The notes beneath the pieces were generated by a model, which saw only the letters and a list, made by a program, of their open reading frames with translations, was not told where the DNA came from and searched no databases. 10,520 nt of DNA, taken from contig JASJBO010000198.1 of the NCBI GenBank assembly GCA_030066475.1, positions 1-10,520 of the forward strand. Reading direction: 5' to 3'. The DNA is from Myxococcota bacterium. GTDB taxonomy: Bacteria > Myxococcota_A > UBA9160 > PR03. The translations under genes and the position numbers were made by a program. The number at the start of each line of letters is the position of its first letter. The first letter of the stretch is position 1. Shown piece by piece: positions 7,291 to 10,520 of the stretch.

Positions 7291-8398
7291 CGCCCAGCCC
7301 GAGCCCCTGGCGCGCCACCACGCCGCGCATCACCTCGGAGGTGCCGCCGCCGATGGTCTCCCAGGTGCTCTGGCGCCAGAGGAACTCGACCGGCTCGCCG
7401 CGCACCAGCGCCGCGGGCCCACCCAGGTCGAGCGCCGCGCGCGCCAGCTCCTGACAGACCACGCTCTGCACGACCTTGTTGGCCGCGGCCTCGACCAGCC
7501 CCGAGCGGCCCTTGAGCACCTGGTCGAGCACGCGCAGGCCGTGCATCTCGCACTCGGCCACGCGCACGGCCAGATCGGCGAAGCTGCGGCGCACCACGGG
7601 ATCGTCCGCGAGCCCGTGCCCGCGCGCGAAGGCCACCAGCTCCTCGAGGTCGCGGCGCAGGCGCTTGGGCGGGAACTGCACGTGGCGCTCGTCGGCGAGC
7701 GCCTCGGCCATGATCTTCCAGGCGCCGTTCTCGGGGCCCACGCGGTGGTCGGCGGGCACGCGCACGCCGTCGAGGTGGATCTCGCCCAGCGCCTCGTCGT
7801 CCAGGGTGGGCAGCGGGCGCACCGTCACCCCGGGCGCGTGCAGGTCGAGGATCAGCAGCGAGAGGCCGTCGCCGCGGCTGTCCGGCGCGCCGGTGCGCGC
7901 CAGCGTCCAGAGCCAGTCGGTGTCCTGCGCGTAGGAGGTCCAGCACTTCTGGCCGGTCACCACGTAGTCGCCGCCGTCGCGCTCGGCGCGGGTGCGCAGC
8001 CCGGCCAGGTCGGAGCCCGCCTCGGGCTCGGAGTAGCCGAGCGAGAAGGTCGACTCGCCGCGGCGGATCGCGGGCAGCCAGCGCTCCTTCTGCGCCTCGG
8101 TGCCGTAGCGGATGATCGTCTTGGCGACGATGCCGGCGTCGAGTGGTGGGCGCGCGGCGCGCACGTAGGCGCACTCGTCCCACAGGATGTACTCGTACGC
8201 GGGCGAGCGGCCCAGCCCCCCCGCGCCCTGCGGCCAGCCGAGCGAGAGCCAGCCGCGCTCGCCCAGCGCCCGGAAGAAGGCGCTCACCCGCGCCCAGTGG
8301 GTGCCCATCAGGAAGAAGCCGTCGAGGTCGCGCCAGTCCTGCAGGAACTCGACGACCTCCGCGCGGAAGGCCTCTTCTTCCGCCGAAAAGAATCTCAC
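7280..8398 (-). CDS. Acyl-CoA dehydrogenase (FadE-type, putative catalytic subunit)
   Basis: This 372-residue flavoprotein is predicted to oxidise an acyl-CoA to the 2-enoyl-CoA using FAD. The family signatures are in order: an N-terminal helical domain (1-115), YSEPEAGSDLAGLRT (122-136) with the following VVTGQKCWTS at the FAD/substrate sheet, and the C-terminal FAD-contact motif TIGGGTSEVMR (348-358). E237 in LADERH sits where isovaleryl-CoA dehydrogenase and ChsE-type enzymes carry their catalytic glutamate, so this copy is probably the active partner. The GTG start at 8398 gives an N-terminus of normal length beginning RFFSAEEEAF. It overlaps the crotonase stop by 4 bases (GTGA) and is preceded by AAGGG at 8408-8412 on the same strand. 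The frame stays open further upstream, but that stretch is the shadow of the crotonase gene. It is the last gene of a leftward operon. The acyl substrate is unknown; a bulky or steroid-like one is an inference from context. Confidence 0.9.
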   Translation of the reverse strand: MRFFSAEEEAFRAEVVEFLQDWRDLDGFFLMGTHWARVSAFFRALGERGWLSLGWPQGAGGLGRSPAYEYILWDECAYVRAARPPLDAGIVAKTIIRYGTEAQKERWLPAIRRGESTFSLGYSEPEAGSDLAGLRTRAERDGGDYVVTGQKCWTSYAQDTDWLWTLARTGAPDSRGDGLSLLILDLHAPGVTVRPLPTLDDEALGEIHLDGVRVPADHRVGPENGAWKIMAEALADERHVQFPPKRLRRDLEELVAFARGHGLADDPVVRRSFADLAVRVAECEMHGLRVLDQVLKGRSGLVEAAANKVVQSVVCQELARAALDLGGPAALVRGEPVEFLWRQSTWETIGGGTSEVMRGVVARQGLGLGGRR

Positions 8399-9213
8399 GA
8401 ATCTTCGCCCTTGGCGCGCGCGTTCGGGTCCGGGTTCCACTCCGGCTTGCGCTTCTCGGCAAAGGCGCGCGGCCCCTCTCCGAAGTCGGGGTGGCCCCAG
8501 TGTACGCGCAGCAGCGCCCAGGCGTGCTCGAGGGCCGCGGAGTAGCCGTGCTCGACGGCGCCCCACACGGCCTGCTTCGAGAGCGCCAGCGCCTGGGGCG
8601 AGCTCTCGAGCATGGCGTCGGCCATGGCCTGGGCCGCGGGCGCGAGATCGGCGGGCGTCGCCACCAGCTCGTCGACCAGACCCAGCTCGTAGGCGCGCCG
8701 GGCCGGCATCCGGTAGCTGCGACCGAGCAAGGTCATGCGCAGCGCGGCGCCGAGCGGCAGGCGCTTGGCCAGGCCCACGTTCTCGAGCGCGCCCACCATG
8801 CCCACGTTCACGTGGGTATCGGTGAAGGCGGCGTTCTCGGAGGCGATCACGATGTCGGCATCGACCACGAAGTGCAGGCCGCCGCCCACGCACAGGCCGT
8901 TGACGCAGCAGATCACCGGCTTCCACACCCGGTTCTGGTGCGGCGACCAGTGCACGGCGTCGGCCAGCGGGCGGTTGGCGAACACGGTGTCGTCGCCGCC
9001 GTCGTCGGAGCCCACGTCGAAGCCGGTGCAGAAGTGGCGCTCGCCCGCCGCACCGACCACGGCGACGCGGATGTCGGGCCGCTCGCGCACCTCGCCCCAG
9101 ATGCGGCGCATCTCGGGCTGCATCGACGGGGTGAGCGCGTTGCCGCGCTCGGGGCGGTCGAGCCGGATCCAGGCGACCCGGTCGCGCACCTCGTAGACGA
9201 TGCCGCCGCTCAT
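8395..9213 (-). CDS. Crotonase-fold protein (enoyl-CoA hydratase/isomerase family), His/His active site
   Basis: This 272-residue protein has the crotonase layout: IRLDRPERGNAL (16-27), HFCTGFD (60-66) for the first oxyanion-hole strand, and CVNGLCVGGGLHFVVDADI (103-121) with the second oxyanion-hole glycines. The C-terminal EGPRAFAEKRKPEW is typical of the family. An ungapped comparison with rat enoyl-CoA hydratase from memory puts H114 (GGGLH) at Glu144 and H134 (FTDTH) at Glu164, so both classical hydratase acids are absent. E144 of this protein (GALEN), ten residues after H134, might supply an alternative carboxylate; that is speculation. It could be an isomerase, a hydrolase or a hydratase with another mechanism, probably acting on the product of the adjacent acyl-CoA dehydrogenases. 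ATG 9213 overlaps the upstream stop by 4 bases (ATGA) and is preceded by GGGGG (9219-9223). The downstream dehydrogenase begins inside its stop codon. Confidence 0.9.
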   Translation of the reverse strand: MSGGIVYEVRDRVAWIRLDRPERGNALTPSMQPEMRRIWGEVRERPDIRVAVVGAAGERHFCTGFDVGSDDGGDDTVFANRPLADAVHWSPHQNRVWKPVICCVNGLCVGGGLHFVVDADIVIASENAAFTDTHVNVGMVGALENVGLAKRLPLGAALRMTLLGRSYRMPARRAYELGLVDELVATPADLAPAAQAMADAMLESSPQALALSKQAVWGAVEHGYSAALEHAWALLRVHWGHPDFGEGPRAFAEKRKPEWNPDPNARAKGEDS

Positions 9214-10148
9214 GCGAGCCCCCAGTGCGCGAGCAATGTCGCGCGCGCCGCGTCGGGCGCGGGCGGCGCCGAGGCGAGCTGCCGGATGCGCCGCGAGACG
9301 TGGAACACCGGCCCCTCGAGCGTGATGCCGAGCGCGCCGAAGGCCTGGTGCGCGGTGTGCGCGGCGGCGAGCGCCGAGCGCGACGCCGACAGGCGCGCCG
9401 CCGCGGCGCTCGCGCCCGCGTCGTCCGCCCCGGCGTCGATGCGGTACGCGGCGCAGCGCGCCAGCGCCTCGGAGGCCGACAGGTCCATGGCGCATTCGGC
9501 GAGCGGGTGCGCGACCGCCTGGAACTCGCCGATCGCGCGCCCGAACTGCTTGCGGGTGCGCGCGTGCTCCGCGGCGGCGTCGACCAGCCGCTGTCCGGCG
9601 CCCGCCAGGTAGGCGGCGGTCGCCGCGTCCCAGAGCGCCGCGGCGCGTGCCGTGTCGCCGAGGGCCGTCTCACGCTCGAGCTCGACGCGGCCCCACGGCT
9701 CGCCTCCCAGCGTCTCGACGCGCAGGGCGGCGCCGCGCGGCCGCGCCAGCCAGGCGCCGTCCTCCGCCACCTCGACGAACAGGTCGGCCACGGCGGCCCA
9801 GGGCAGCAGCGGCGGGGCGCCCACCGCCACCACCTGCTGGCCCGCTGCGACCGCGCGCCGCTCCGCGTCGGGGAGCAGCTGCGTCGCGAAGAAGGTCGCG
9901 GCCAGCGGCCCGGGATGCGCCGCGCGGCCCAGCGTCTCCATCGCCGCCGCCACCTCGAGCGCGCCGCCGTCCCCTTCCGGGGTCGCGAGCCCCAGCACGC
10001 CGAGCTCGGCGAGCCCGCGCCACAGCGCCGTCGGGAAGGCGTCGGTGGACTCCTTCACGGCGTCCTCGGTGCAGTGGTCGCGGCAGAAGGTCGCGACCGC
10101 GTCGGCGATCGCCTGCTGGCCGTCGTCGAGCGCGAGGTCGACGCTCAC
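9210..10148 (-). CDS. Acyl-CoA dehydrogenase, short subunit lacking an obvious catalytic base
   Basis: This 312-residue protein is clearly related to acyl-CoA dehydrogenases but is shorter than the usual 370-400. It has an N-terminal helical region (LALDDGQQAIADAVATFCRD), a poorly conserved middle sheet without the usual xxEPxAGSD motif, and a well-conserved C-terminal helical domain with RTRKQFGRAIGEFQAVAH (197-214) and HQAFGALGITLEGP (267-280). No glutamate stands at either usual catalytic position: the helix before RKQFGR lacks the ER pair, and the C-terminal YEGT-type segment is absent. This resembles the non-catalytic partner of the heterotetrameric FadE dehydrogenases known from steroid degradation; pairing with a neighbouring dehydrogenase is an inference. 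GTG 10148 is chosen because it overlaps the preceding stop by 4 bases (GTGA) and has AGGAG 8 bases upstream. Longer in-frame extensions only shadow the preceding gene. Confidence 0.85.
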   Translation of the reverse strand: MSVDLALDDGQQAIADAVATFCRDHCTEDAVKESTDAFPTALWRGLAELGVLGLATPEGDGGALEVAAAMETLGRAAHPGPLAATFFATQLLPDAERRAVAAGQQVVAVGAPPLLPWAAVADLFVEVAEDGAWLARPRGAALRVETLGGEPWGRVELERETALGDTARAAALWDAATAAYLAGAGQRLVDAAAEHARTRKQFGRAIGEFQAVAHPLAECAMDLSASEALARCAAYRIDAGADDAGASAAAARLSASRSALAAAHTAHQAFGALGITLEGPVFHVSRRIRQLASAPPAPDAARATLLAHWGLA

Positions 10149-10520
10149 GTCCAGCGCTCCTGCGCGACCGCGCGGCGATGCGCCGCGACGCCGCCCAGCT
10201 CGAGCCAGAGCGCGGGCAGCCGCATGGTCCAGACGTGCAGGTCGTGCTCGTGGGTGAAGCCCATCGCACCGCTGAGCTGGTGGGTCTCGGCGAAGACGCG
10301 CTGCGCCGCGGACAGCGCCTGCGCGGCCGCGACCGTCGTCTCGGCGGCGGGCGCGCCGTGCGCGGCCGCCTCCAGCGTGAGCCAGCGCGCGCCGTGCAGC
10401 CACACCGCGCACTCGCCGAGCCGGTGCTGCACCGCCTGGAACGAGCCGATCGCGCGCCCGAACTGGCGGCGCTTCTGCACGTAGTCGAGCGTCACGTCGA
10501 GCGCGGCGCCCATGGCGCCC
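10145..10520 (-). CDS. Acyl-CoA dehydrogenase, C-terminal part (cut by window edge)
   Basis: About 124 codons are visible, ending at TGA 10147-10145; the start lies beyond the right edge. The fragment is the C-terminal helical domain: ALDVTLDYVQKRRQFGRAIG, then SFQAVQHRLGECA, then HQLSGAMGFTHEHDLHVW, all hallmarks of the family. ATG 10513 falls within the fold, and the in-frame codons before it (Gly-Ala) continue the family pattern, so it is not the start. The protein ends without the C-terminal catalytic-glutamate segment of medium-chain dehydrogenases; whether it has a helix-G glutamate cannot be seen here. It is the most upstream visible gene of the leftward operon and its stop overlaps the next GTG. 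It may pair with the short subunit downstream. Confidence 0.87.
   Translation of the reverse strand, partial: GAMGAALDVTLDYVQKRRQFGRAIGSFQAVQHRLGECAVWLHGARWLTLEAAAHGAPAAETTVAAAQALSAAQRVFAETHQLSGAMGFTHEHDLHVWTMRLPALWLELGGVAAHRRAVAQERWT
10157..10161 (-). promoter_or_regulatory. Ribosome binding site for the short acyl-CoA dehydrogenase subunit
   Basis: AGGAG on the leftward strand lies 8 bases before GTG 10148, inside the end of the preceding gene. It decides in favour of this GTG over in-frame starts further upstream. Confidence 0.6.

Noticed and set aside
4611..8462. 1283-codon leftward open frame opposite the CehA-like and DUF3604 genes
   Set aside because: Low-complexity Arg/Ala/Gly-rich translation with no family motifs; it is antisense to well-supported genes and is explained by high GC.
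5228..8545. 1105-codon rightward open frame
   Set aside because: It overlaps the DUF3604 gene out of frame and then runs antisense to the acyl-CoA dehydrogenase; composition is Arg/Ala-rich and no domain is recognisable.
8399..9673. Upstream extension of the acyl-CoA dehydrogenase frame
   Set aside because: The extension is the out-of-frame shadow of the crotonase gene; GTG 8398 gives a normal N-terminus and a 4-base overlap.
10149..10412. Upstream extension of the short acyl-CoA dehydrogenase subunit
   Set aside because: It lies in the preceding gene out of frame; GTG 10148 with AGGAG at the right distance is a better start.

Overview
The window is very GC-rich, densely coding bacterial DNA. 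Codons end mostly in G or C, GTG starts occur, and long spurious reading frames run opposite the real genes. Two predicted Sec-exported lipoproteins and a fatty-acid/steroid-type acyl-CoA dehydrogenase operon point to a high-GC Gram-negative. A myxobacterial or other former 'deltaproteobacterial' lineage would fit, but this is a loose inference. No rRNA, tRNA, mobile element or CRISPR array is visible.

The left and centre (1-7244) read rightward. They hold the last 39 codons of a VOC/glyoxalase-fold protein, a complete glycoside hydrolase family 31 enzyme (164-2302), and two large PHP-type metallohydrolase lipoproteins from different families: a CehA/McbA-like protein (2431-5205) and a DUF3604 protein (5265-7244). 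The gaps are 42, 128 and 59 bases. The three complete genes may be one transcription unit for extracytoplasmic hydrolysis, but no shared substrate can be read from the sequence.

The right part (7280-10520) reads leftward and converges on the DUF3604 gene with 35 bases between stop codons. In transcription order it holds the C-terminal part of an acyl-CoA dehydrogenase cut by the window edge, a short 312-residue acyl-CoA dehydrogenase subunit, a 272-residue crotonase-fold protein and a 372-residue acyl-CoA dehydrogenase. All three junctions are 4-base stop/start overlaps (GTGA, ATGA, GTGA), so this is a tightly coupled operon. The set looks like a beta-oxidation module for a bulky or ring-containing acyl-CoA, in the style of the heteromeric FadE (ChsE-type) dehydrogenases of steroid degraders. 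The short subunit lacks a recognisable catalytic glutamate. The crotonase has histidine at both positions of the classical hydratase glutamates, so its reaction is probably not ordinary enoyl-CoA hydration, or uses other residues.

I see no clearly novel multi-gene defence or mobile system. The points most worth checking are the His/His crotonase, the mixed catalytic/non-catalytic dehydrogenase set, and the tandem of two unrelated PHP-type lipoproteins beside a GH31 enzyme.
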